Below, piece after piece: positions 50,976 to 58,366 of a DNA stretch of 64,000 bases. The DNA is taken from NCBI RefSeq assembly GCF_013408925.1, contig NZ_JACCAB010000001.1, positions 1,054,001-1,118,000 of the forward strand, given 5' to 3'. How positions within the stretch are numbered: position 1 is the stretch's first letter; the number at the start of each line of letters is the position of its first letter. This DNA comes from Pedococcus badiiscoriae. Its GTDB lineage: Bacteria; Actinomycetota; Actinomycetes; Actinomycetales; Dermatophilaceae. Both the position numbers and the translations under genes were made by a program. Below the pieces are notes generated by a model, which ran no database searches, was not told the DNA's origin, and was given only the letters and a program-made list of their open reading frames with translations.

Positions 50976-53009
50976 TCAGACCCTGGCGCCGGCCAGGTCG
51001 GGCGCCGGGGCCTCCCCCGTGTCGACGTCCACGGCAGCGCCGCTGAACTGGGCGGCATACAGCTCGGCATAGGCGCCGCCCCGGGCGAGCAGGACGTCGT
51101 GCGAACCCTGCTCGACGATCTGCCCGTCACGCATCACGAGGATGACGTCCGCGTCGCGGATGGTGGACAACCGGTGCGCGATGACGAAGCTCGTGCGGTC
51201 GTGTCGCAGCGCCGACATCGCCTTCTGGACAAGGAGCTCGGTGCGCGTGTCCACCGAGCTCGTCGCCTCGTCGAGGATGAGCAGGGCCGGGTCGGACAGG
51301 AACGCCCGCGCGATGGTGATGAGCTGCTTCTCTCCGGCACTGACGTTGCCACCCTCGGCATCCAGCACCGTGTCGTAGCCGTCGGGGAAGGAGTGGACGA
51401 ACCTGTCGACGTAGGTCGCCGTGGCGGCAGCCATCACCTCCTCGTCGCTGGCGCCCGGCCTGCCGTAGGCGATGTTCTCGCGGATCGTGCCGCCGAACAG
51501 CCAGGTGTCCTGCAGGACCATCCCGATCTCGCTGCGCAGGTTGTGCCGGGTCAGGTCGGTGATGTCCACGCCGTCGAGCGTGATCCGGCCGGAGTCGAGC
51601 TCGTAGAACCGCATGATGAGGTTGACGAGCGTGGTCTTGCCGGCACCCGTGGGACCGACGATGGCCACCGTCTGACCGGGCTCGACGGTGAGGTCCAGGC
51701 GCTCGATGAGTGGGTTGGCAGGGTCGTAGGAGAACGACACGTCCTCGAACTCCACCCGTCCGTGGGGATCGTCCAGAGCGGTCGGCCGGGCCGCGTCGGG
51801 CCGCTGCTCGGGGGCATCCAGGACCTCGAAAACCCTTTCGGCAGAAGCGACCCCGGACTGCAGCAGGTTGGCCATCGAGGCGACCTGCGTCAGCGGCTGG
51901 GTGAACTGCCGCGAGTACTGGATGAAGGCCTGCACGTCTCCGAGGCTCATGGACCCGCTGGCCACGCGGAGCCCACCGACCACGGCGATGACGACGTAGT
52001 TGAGGTTTCCGATGAACATCATCGTCGGCATGATGATGCCGCTGATGAACTGTGCGCCGAAGCCGGCGTCGAACAGGTCGTCGTTCTTGCTTCGGAACGC
52101 GGCTCGGACCTCGTCCTGCCTGCCGAAGACCTTGACCAGCTGGTGACCCGTGAACGTCTCCTCGACGATCGCGTTCAGCTCTCCGGTGCTCTTCCACTGC
52201 TGGACGAAGTGCTTCTGCGACCGCTTGCCGATCGTGGCCGTGACGAACATCGAGACGGGGATGGTGACGAGCGCGATCACCGCCAGCAGCGGGGAGATGT
52301 AGAGCATCATCCCGACCATCGCCACCACCGTGAGCAGCGAGGTCAGCAGCTGGCTCATCGTCTGCTGCAGGCTCTGGGCGACGTTGTCGATGTCGTTGGT
52401 GACCCGGCTGAGCAGCTCACCGCGGGGCTGCGCGTCGAAGTAGGGCAACGGCAGTCGGTTGAGCTTGTCCTCGACGTCGCGTCGCAGGATGAAGATGGTG
52501 CGGTTGACGGCACCCGTGAGCACCCAGCCACTGGCCCACGACAGCACGCTCGCCACCGCGTAGAGGGCGAGGACGAACAACAGCACACGTCCCACGGCCC
52601 CGAAGTCGATCCCCGATCCGGGCACCAGGTGGTCCATCTTGGCCACCATGTCGGCGCGGGTGCCCTGACCGGTGGCCCGCAGTCCCTGGACGACCTGCTC
52701 GCGAGTTGCGGTGGGCGGCAACATCTTCCCGATCACTCCGGCGAAGATGAGGTCGGTCGCCCTGCCGAGGATCTTGGGTCCGACGGCGTTCAGCGCGACG
52801 CTGCACACCGCCAGTGCCACCACGCCATACAGGGCGGTCCGCTCGGGGGCCAGCAGGGACAGCAGCCGCTTCGCCGACGGGCCGAAGTTCTTCGACTTCT
52901 CCGACGGCAGGCCGATCGACATCGGTCCACGCCGCTGGGCGGCGTTCGCCACCGGCCCGCGCCTGGCCTCGGCAGCCTTCTCCTCCTCGGTCTTCACTCC
53001 TTCGCTCAT
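50976..53009 (-). CDS. ABC exporter subunit with canonical Walker B (heterodimer partner 2)
   Basis: 677-aa type IV ABC half-transporter: a charged ~50-residue N-terminal extension, six helices (about 60-380), then the ATPase. Walker A is GPTGAGKTT, Walker B LLILDEATSSVD with catalytic Glu, and H-loop IAHRLSTI. The signature is VSAGEKQ instead of LSGGQ. Its ATG overlaps the end of the partner gene by 4 bp. With the partner it should form a drug or lipid exporter of the TM287/288, BmrCD or TmrAB kind. Confidence 0.93.
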   Translation of the reverse strand: MSEGVKTEEEKAAEARRGPVANAAQRRGPMSIGLPSEKSKNFGPSAKRLLSLLAPERTALYGVVALAVCSVALNAVGPKILGRATDLIFAGVIGKMLPPTATREQVVQGLRATGQGTRADMVAKMDHLVPGSGIDFGAVGRVLLFVLALYAVASVLSWASGWVLTGAVNRTIFILRRDVEDKLNRLPLPYFDAQPRGELLSRVTNDIDNVAQSLQQTMSQLLTSLLTVVAMVGMMLYISPLLAVIALVTIPVSMFVTATIGKRSQKHFVQQWKSTGELNAIVEETFTGHQLVKVFGRQDEVRAAFRSKNDDLFDAGFGAQFISGIIMPTMMFIGNLNYVVIAVVGGLRVASGSMSLGDVQAFIQYSRQFTQPLTQVASMANLLQSGVASAERVFEVLDAPEQRPDAARPTALDDPHGRVEFEDVSFSYDPANPLIERLDLTVEPGQTVAIVGPTGAGKTTLVNLIMRFYELDSGRITLDGVDITDLTRHNLRSEIGMVLQDTWLFGGTIRENIAYGRPGASDEEVMAAATATYVDRFVHSFPDGYDTVLDAEGGNVSAGEKQLITIARAFLSDPALLILDEATSSVDTRTELLVQKAMSALRHDRTSFVIAHRLSTIRDADVILVMRDGQIVEQGSHDVLLARGGAYAELYAAQFSGAAVDVDTGEAPAPDLAGARV

Positions 53010-54742
53010 GCCGCGGCCTCCTCTGCGGATCGCTGGGACTCGACGATCTCCACGTACGTCGGGCAGGTCTCGAGCAGCTCGTCGTGGCGTCCGGCGCCGA
53101 CCACCACGCCGTCGTCGAGGACGACGATGTGGTCCGCGTCGATGATGGTGGAGACCCGTTGCGCCACCACGATCACCGCGGTATGCCGGGTGACCGGTCG
53201 CAGGGCCGACCGCAGCCTTGCGTCCGTGGACAGGTCGAGGGCCGAGAAGCTGTCGTCGAAGAGGAAGACCTCCGGCCTGGAGACCAGTGCGCGAGCGATG
53301 GCCAGACGCTGGCGCTGTCCGCCGGACACGTTGGTGCCGCCCTGCGAGATGGGCGCGTCGAGTCCACCCGGCATGGCGCGCACGAAGTCCGCCGCCTGCG
53401 CGATGCGCAAAGCCTCCCAGAGCTCGTCGTCCGTCGCGTCGGAGTCGCCGTAGCGCAGGTTGGAGGCGACCGTCCCGGTGAACAGGTAGGGCTTCTGGGG
53501 GACCAGCCCGATCCGGGACCAGACGTCCTCCAGCGTGGCGTCACGGACATCGACACCACCGAGCAGGACGGACCCGCCGGTGACGTCGTAGAGCCTGGGG
53601 ATCAGGGACAGCAGCGTGGACTTTCCGGCACCGGTGCTCCCGATGATGGCGGTCGTGCGCCCGGGCTCGGCGGTGAGCGAGACGCGCTGCAGGACAGGCA
53701 CATCCGCGCCGGGATAGCGGAACTCGACGTCACGCAGCTCCACGGTGGTGCCGGTCAACGGAATGGCGACCGGGCGCTCGGGCTGGACGACGGTCGAGCC
53801 GGTGTCGAGCACCTCGCCGATGCGTCCGGCCGAGACCGTCGCGCGAGGGATCATCATGGACATGAAGGTCGCCATCATGACCGACATGAGGATCTGCATG
53901 AGGTAGCTCATGAAGGCGGTCAGCTCGCCGATGTGCATCTGTCCGTTCTCGACGCGGTGCGACCCGAACCACAGGACCGCGACGGTCGAGGCGTTGAAGA
54001 TCACCATGACGATCGGGAAGACCAACGCCATCAGCCGGCCGACCGCGAGCGCCGTCCCGGTGTACTGCGTGTTGGCGTCGGCAAACCGGGACCGCTCGTG
54101 GTCCTCGCGGACGAAGGCACGGACCACACGGATACCGGTGATCTGTTCGCGCAGGACGCGGTTCACCCAGTCGACCGACTCCTGCATGAGGCGGAAGTTC
54201 GGGATCATCTTGCGGATCACCAGCGCCACCGACAGGGCCAGCAGCGGCACGGCGACGGCGACCAGCCACGACAGACCGACGTCCTCGCGCAGCGCCATGA
54301 AGATCCCGCCCACCATCATGATCGGCGCCGACACCATCATCGCGGCGCCCATGAAGACGACGGTCTGCACCTGGGTGACGTCGTTGGTGTTGCGGGAGAT
54401 GAGGGTCGGAGCGCCGAACCGCGACACCTCCTGAGCGGAGAAGTCGCCCACCCGGGCGAAGATCCCCGCCCGCAGGTCGCGGCCCAGGCCGGCGGCCGAC
54501 CTGGCCCCGAGGTAGGTCGCCGCGACGGTCGCGACGATCTGCACGAGCGACACGGCGAGCATCCAGCCGCCGGTCCTGACAATGAAGCCCGTGTCGCCGG
54601 TGGCCACGCCCTGGTCGATGATCTTGCCGTTGAGGCTGGGCAGGTAGAGGGATGCCATGGTCCCGACGAGCTGCAGCCCCACGAGGACCGCGACCTGGCC
54701 CCGGTACGGCCCCAGGTAGTCACGAATGATCCGGATCAGCAC
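53006..54742 (-). CDS. ABC exporter subunit with degenerate nucleotide site (heterodimer partner 1)
   Basis: 578-aa half-transporter: six helices then ATPase. Walker A GSTGAGKST and signature VSGGQRQRLAIA are normal. Walker B is VFLFDDSFSALD with Asp in place of the catalytic Glu, and the switch His is replaced by Gln (VVAQRVSTI). This is the pattern of the regulatory, non-hydrolysing site of heterodimeric exporters. GTG start overlaps the tetR stop by one base; operon tetR-partner1-partner2. Confidence 0.93.
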   Translation of the reverse strand: MLIRIIRDYLGPYRGQVAVLVGLQLVGTMASLYLPSLNGKIIDQGVATGDTGFIVRTGGWMLAVSLVQIVATVAATYLGARSAAGLGRDLRAGIFARVGDFSAQEVSRFGAPTLISRNTNDVTQVQTVVFMGAAMMVSAPIMMVGGIFMALREDVGLSWLVAVAVPLLALSVALVIRKMIPNFRLMQESVDWVNRVLREQITGIRVVRAFVREDHERSRFADANTQYTGTALAVGRLMALVFPIVMVIFNASTVAVLWFGSHRVENGQMHIGELTAFMSYLMQILMSVMMATFMSMMIPRATVSAGRIGEVLDTGSTVVQPERPVAIPLTGTTVELRDVEFRYPGADVPVLQRVSLTAEPGRTTAIIGSTGAGKSTLLSLIPRLYDVTGGSVLLGGVDVRDATLEDVWSRIGLVPQKPYLFTGTVASNLRYGDSDATDDELWEALRIAQAADFVRAMPGGLDAPISQGGTNVSGGQRQRLAIARALVSRPEVFLFDDSFSALDLSTDARLRSALRPVTRHTAVIVVAQRVSTIIDADHIVVLDDGVVVGAGRHDELLETCPTYVEIVESQRSAEEAAA

Positions 54743-55398
54743 TACTTCTTCCCCCGTGAGATGGATGACATGGGCCTGGTGGGCGCGCTGGTCGCGTGGT
54801 TCTCGGTGGTCGGGCGCGCCAGGGCGCCTTCGAGGAGGACGTCGACCAGCTCCGCCGCGGTGGAGTCCTGGCCGTCGAGCATCGGGTGGACGCTGGAGAG
54901 CGTCAGCATGCGCAGGTAGCCGATGAAGTTCCTGACGGGGATCCGCAGCAGGGCGGCATCGTCACCGATCAGGGCGACGAAGGCCTCGTCGAGCTCGGCG
55001 GTCCCCTGCTGTCGGCGACGGACAGCGTCCGCGCCGGTCGGGCGGTGGAGGGGCTGACCGGACGAGTGCAGCACGCTCATCAGGGAGAAGACCCCCTGCA
55101 GGTGGGTCTGCATCACCGTGACCGCCGCCGCCAACCGCTCGCGCAGGGGCAGCCGCGGGTCGATGGCCCCCAGCTCCACCCGGACCATCGTGGTGTCGAA
55201 CGCCTGGTGGACGCAGGCGTGGATGATCTCGTCCTTGCTCTCGAAGACCCGGAAGATGGTGCCCTCGGCGATGCCTGCCGCCCTGGCTATCTCGCGGGTG
55301 CTGATCCCCTGACCCTTGTCCCGGAGCAACGGGATCGTTGCCGCGACGATGGAGGCCCGGCGCTCGTCCGGGGCCATGGCAGCGGCGCGTGGTGTCAT
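54742..55398 (-). CDS. TetR-family repressor of the ABC exporter
   Basis: 218-aa regulator: RRASIVAATIPLLRDKGQGI then STREIARAAGIAEGTIFRVF (helix-turn-helix). The C-terminal ligand domain is unassigned. ATG at 55398 preferred; a GTG at 55404 is in frame. It directly precedes both exporter genes and has a perfect operator palindrome 14 bp upstream, so it very likely autoregulates the whole operon. Confidence 0.92.
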   Translation of the reverse strand: MTPRAAAMAPDERRASIVAATIPLLRDKGQGISTREIARAAGIAEGTIFRVFESKDEIIHACVHQAFDTTMVRVELGAIDPRLPLRERLAAAVTVMQTHLQGVFSLMSVLHSSGQPLHRPTGADAVRRRQQGTAELDEAFVALIGDDAALLRIPVRNFIGYLRMLTLSSVHPMLDGQDSTAAELVDVLLEGALARPTTENHATSAPTRPMSSISRGKK

Positions 55399-55411
55399 GT
55401 GCACACCTTAA

Positions 55412-55431
55412 GTGAGTGAGCACTCACTCAC
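55412..55431. promoter_or_regulatory. TetR operator palindrome
   Basis: GTGAGTGAG-CA-CTCACTCAC: perfect 9-bp inverted repeat with a 2-bp centre, 14 bp before the tetR ATG. The TGAGTGA...TCACTCA pattern is typical of operators of this TetR subgroup. Confidence 0.85.
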
Positions 55432-55532
55432 AACCGGTTTTCTCCACTTCCTCGCCGGTTCGATGTCACCACGCCGGCGATCCCCGGCGCGTTTACATCG
55501 ACCGGGCAGGGGGTGGGGCAGGGCTGGGCAGG

Positions 55533-57032
55533 TCAGACCAGGAGGCCGTCGGCCACGAGCTCTCGCACCAACGGGACTGCCTCAGCCCGGACTGCGCCCA
55601 CCTCGGAGCCGAGCAGCTCCGCGATCGCCGCCAGGGCAGCCGCCGCGGTCAGCGTCCCGTCGCACACGCTGACGAGCGCGGCCCCGACCGTGTCGAGCCG
55701 GACCGCCCGACGCAGCCCGCCACCCTGCCGCAGCAGGATCACCGACGGGTCCTGCGCCCCGGGCCGGCCGTGGCGCTCCTCGGTCACGTCGTCGGCGCAC
55801 CGCCACGCGACCGCCAGGACCTCGTCGTCCGTGTGCTCCGCGAGCCAGGTGCGGGCACGAAGCCCCGACAGGACGTGCGGACCCATCGGGGCAGCCACCG
55901 GGCCCGTCGCCTCGGTGAGCTCGACGAAGGGGGTCCGCTCCTCCAGGGGGCGCTGCAGGGTGATGACGCCGAAGCCGATCGCAGTCACGCCGCGGGAGGC
56001 GAAGTCGTCGAGCCACGCGGCATACATCGTCGCGAACTCGGTGGTGGCACTGTGGTGACCTCCGTCTCGCGACCAGGTCTCGGCATACTCCGCCGGGTCC
56101 TGCACGTCGCGCTGCACGATCCACGCGTCGAGCCCGGTGCCGGCGACCCAGCCACGCACCCGGTCACGCCAGTCGGCGTCGCCGACCACCTCCCAGTTGC
56201 CGAGGAACTGCGCGACCCCACCCGGTTCGAGGTGCGCGCCGATCGAGCGCACGAGGTCGGCGACGATCGCGTCACCGGCCTGCCCACCGTCGCGGTACTC
56301 GAACAGCGGGACGTCGGGGGTCCTGGGTGTGATGACGAACGGCGGGTTGCTGACGATGAGCCCGAACCGCTGTCCTGACACGGGATCCAGCATCGAACCC
56401 TCGACGACGTCCCAGGCGCACTCGTTCAGCAGGGCGTTGAACCGGGCGAAGTCCAGCGCCCGGGTGGAGATGTCGGTGACGGTGATCTGCCGGGCGTGGG
56501 CACCCAGGTGCAGCGCCTGGACCCCGCACCCGGTCCCGAGGTCGAGGGCCCGCTCGACGGCGGGCCGCGGCGTCCAGGACGCCAAGGTCGTCGAGGCACC
56601 ACCGATGCCCAGGACGTGGTCCTCACGCAGGGGCGCCCGGGTCTGCAGCTCGGTGAGGTCGGAGGCGACCCACCACTCGTGGCTGTCATCCCCGTAGGGA
56701 CGTAGGTCGCAGGTCGCCACCACCCCGGGGCCCTGGTCGCGCACCAGGCCGAGCGAGGTCGCGCCGACCACCCCCAGCGTGGGCAGTGCCGCAGCTGCCT
56801 CCTCGCTGTCGACCGCATCCCCGAGCGCGAAGAGCCGCACCAGGGTCGCGAGCGGGGTGTCGACGTCGACGGTGACCCGCTGGGCTGGAAGCACCTGCTC
56901 ACGGGCGAGGGCGGCCGCTGCGAGCGGTCCCAGCAGCTCGCCGACCGCTTCGACCGTGTATGCCGCGGCGCCGAGGTCGGCCCGCAGGCGGGCGACCAGC
57001 TCGGGGTCGGCGACCGGCGTGGGAGCGCTCAT
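55533..57032 (-). CDS. Class I SAM-dependent methyltransferase (PrmC/RlmG-like)
   Basis: 499-aa protein. N-terminal domain of unknown role (about 1-130), then a Rossmann methyltransferase core with ALDLGTGCGVQALHL (about 166) and the N-methyltransferase motif LIVSNPPFVITPR (about 229, NPPF). A C-terminal extension ends with winged-helix-like ALAAIAELLGSEVGAVRA. NPPF enzymes methylate glutamine amides or exocyclic nucleobase amines; the target is not determinable. ATG overlaps the upstream AIM24 gene (ATGA). Three octamer copies. Confidence 0.88.
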   Translation of the reverse strand: MSAPTPVADPELVARLRADLGAAAYTVEAVGELLGPLAAAALAREQVLPAQRVTVDVDTPLATLVRLFALGDAVDSEEAAAALPTLGVVGATSLGLVRDQGPGVVATCDLRPYGDDSHEWWVASDLTELQTRAPLREDHVLGIGGASTTLASWTPRPAVERALDLGTGCGVQALHLGAHARQITVTDISTRALDFARFNALLNECAWDVVEGSMLDPVSGQRFGLIVSNPPFVITPRTPDVPLFEYRDGGQAGDAIVADLVRSIGAHLEPGGVAQFLGNWEVVGDADWRDRVRGWVAGTGLDAWIVQRDVQDPAEYAETWSRDGGHHSATTEFATMYAAWLDDFASRGVTAIGFGVITLQRPLEERTPFVELTEATGPVAAPMGPHVLSGLRARTWLAEHTDDEVLAVAWRCADDVTEERHGRPGAQDPSVILLRQGGGLRRAVRLDTVGAALVSVCDGTLTAAAALAAIAELLGSEVGAVRAEAVPLVRELVADGLLV

Positions 57033-57742
57033 CCGTCGAGCAGGCCGCCGAGGTTGAAGCCGCCTCCGCCGCTACCGCCCTGGGGGGCGGGCGGGGTCCA
57101 CTCGCTCGGCTGGACGATGACGAAACCCGGCCCGGAGAAGGCGTACTGGAAGGCCTCGCCCGAGCCGCCGCGCAGCATCGACCGCACGTTCATGCTCGAG
57201 ACCACCTGCGGCACGAGGTTGGCCGACCAGCCGACGCAGGCCTGCACGTCGACGTAGGTGGGCTGCTGGCTGCAGTCGAGGATCACCGGTTGCCCGACGG
57301 TGTGGATGGCGACCGTGCCGTTGCCTTGGAGGGTCGTGTTGAACAGGCCGCCGCTGAGCATGCCCGCCCCCTGCACGCGCTTGATGTCCCACGCGATGCT
57401 GGAGTCGAAGGCCAGCAGGTTGCGCGCGTTGAGCGACAGCGCATCCCCGGCGAGGTCGATGAGGAAGACGAACCCTGCCTCGGACGCGAAGAAGACGTCG
57501 CCCTCGCCGGACACCCGCATCAACGAGACGTCCTCGCCGGTCACGACCTTCTTGAACAGCTTGCCGACGCTGCCGGCCTTCTCGTGGTCGAAGCGGATCT
57601 GGCCCTGGTAGGACACCATCGCCCCCTTGACCGCGAGCACGTCGCCACCGAGGTGGACCCGCAGCATCTGGGGGTTCTGCAGCGCGAACCGCTGCTGCGC
57701 CTGGACTTCGAGGTTGGCCTGGTCAAAGAGCGGACTCTGCAT
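57029..57742 (-). CDS. AIM24-family protein
   Basis: 237-aa AIM24/TRAP-like beta-sandwich protein: LRVHLGGDVLAVKGAMVSYQ, LMRVSGEGDVFFASEAG, and a Gly/Pro-rich C-terminus (GGSGGGGFNLGGLLDG). Bacterial function unknown. ATG at 57742; 4-bp overlap with the downstream methyltransferase gene indicates coupling. Confidence 0.88.
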   Translation of the reverse strand: MQSPLFDQANLEVQAQQRFALQNPQMLRVHLGGDVLAVKGAMVSYQGQIRFDHEKAGSVGKLFKKVVTGEDVSLMRVSGEGDVFFASEAGFVFLIDLAGDALSLNARNLLAFDSSIAWDIKRVQGAGMLSGGLFNTTLQGNGTVAIHTVGQPVILDCSQQPTYVDVQACVGWSANLVPQVVSSMNVRSMLRGGSGEAFQYAFSGPGFVIVQPSEWTPPAPQGGSGGGGFNLGGLLDG

Positions 57743-57751
57743 GGCCCCAGC

Positions 57752-58228
57752 CTAGGATGCGGGCCCGTTCGTCGACAGGCGATAGGCGTACCAGGTGCCC
57801 CGCTGCGCCCCGAGCCGGTCGTAGAGCCGTTGCGCCGGCTCGTTGTCGGGGGCGGTCTCCCACGCCAACCACTGCATCCCGCGGTCGGCCGCGAGCTGCC
57901 GGCACGCCTCGATGAGGCCCGCGCCCACCCCTGCCCCCCGGGCGCGTTCGGTGACGAACAGGTCCTCCATCACCGCGAGCGGCTGCGCGAGGGTGGTGTC
58001 CCAGCTCCAGAGCATCGTGGCGTGGCCGATCGCCCCACCCGAGTCGTCGCGGGCGATCAGCTGGGTGCCGCCGGAGCCCTCCTCGAGGAACGCCCGGCTC
58101 ATCGCCTCCAGCGCCTCGTCCGGCGGCTCGCTCTCGTAGAACGTGCAGTAGGCCCGCATCAGGGGCAGGAGGTCCGCCAGGTCATCCGGCGCGACCGGCT
58201 CGATGTGGAACGAACGCTCCGGGTCCAT
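57752..58228 (-). CDS. GNAT-family N-acetyltransferase
   Basis: 158-aa acetyltransferase. The acetyl-CoA site is RARGAGVGAGLIEACRQLA (R/Q-x-x-G-x-G/A), preceded by AVMEDLFVTE and followed by WETAPDNEPAQRLYDRLGAQ. Substrate unknown. It ends 9 bp before the AIM24 start, giving a probable GNAT-AIM24-methyltransferase operon. Confidence 0.9.
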   Translation of the reverse strand: MDPERSFHIEPVAPDDLADLLPLMRAYCTFYESEPPDEALEAMSRAFLEEGSGGTQLIARDDSGGAIGHATMLWSWDTTLAQPLAVMEDLFVTERARGAGVGAGLIEACRQLAADRGMQWLAWETAPDNEPAQRLYDRLGAQRGTWYAYRLSTNGPAS

Positions 58229-58293
58229 GGCGCGACCCTACGCGGGGTCGTGGACCCCGCGGCATACCTGCGGCGGAAGGCCTCTGGAGAAGC

Positions 58294-58333
58294 CGCAGGG
58301 CCGGCCCACCCGAGTGGGTGAGCCGGCCCTGCG
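58294..58333 (-). terminator. hppA terminator
   Basis: 18-bp arms (58294-58311 and 58316-58333, one mismatch) around a 4-nt loop, 33 bp past the hppA stop on its transcribed strand. Two octamer copies flank it (58260-58267, 58352-58359). Confidence 0.85.
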
Positions 58334-58366
58334 GTGTCACGAGACTGGCCCGTATGCCGTGCGGAG

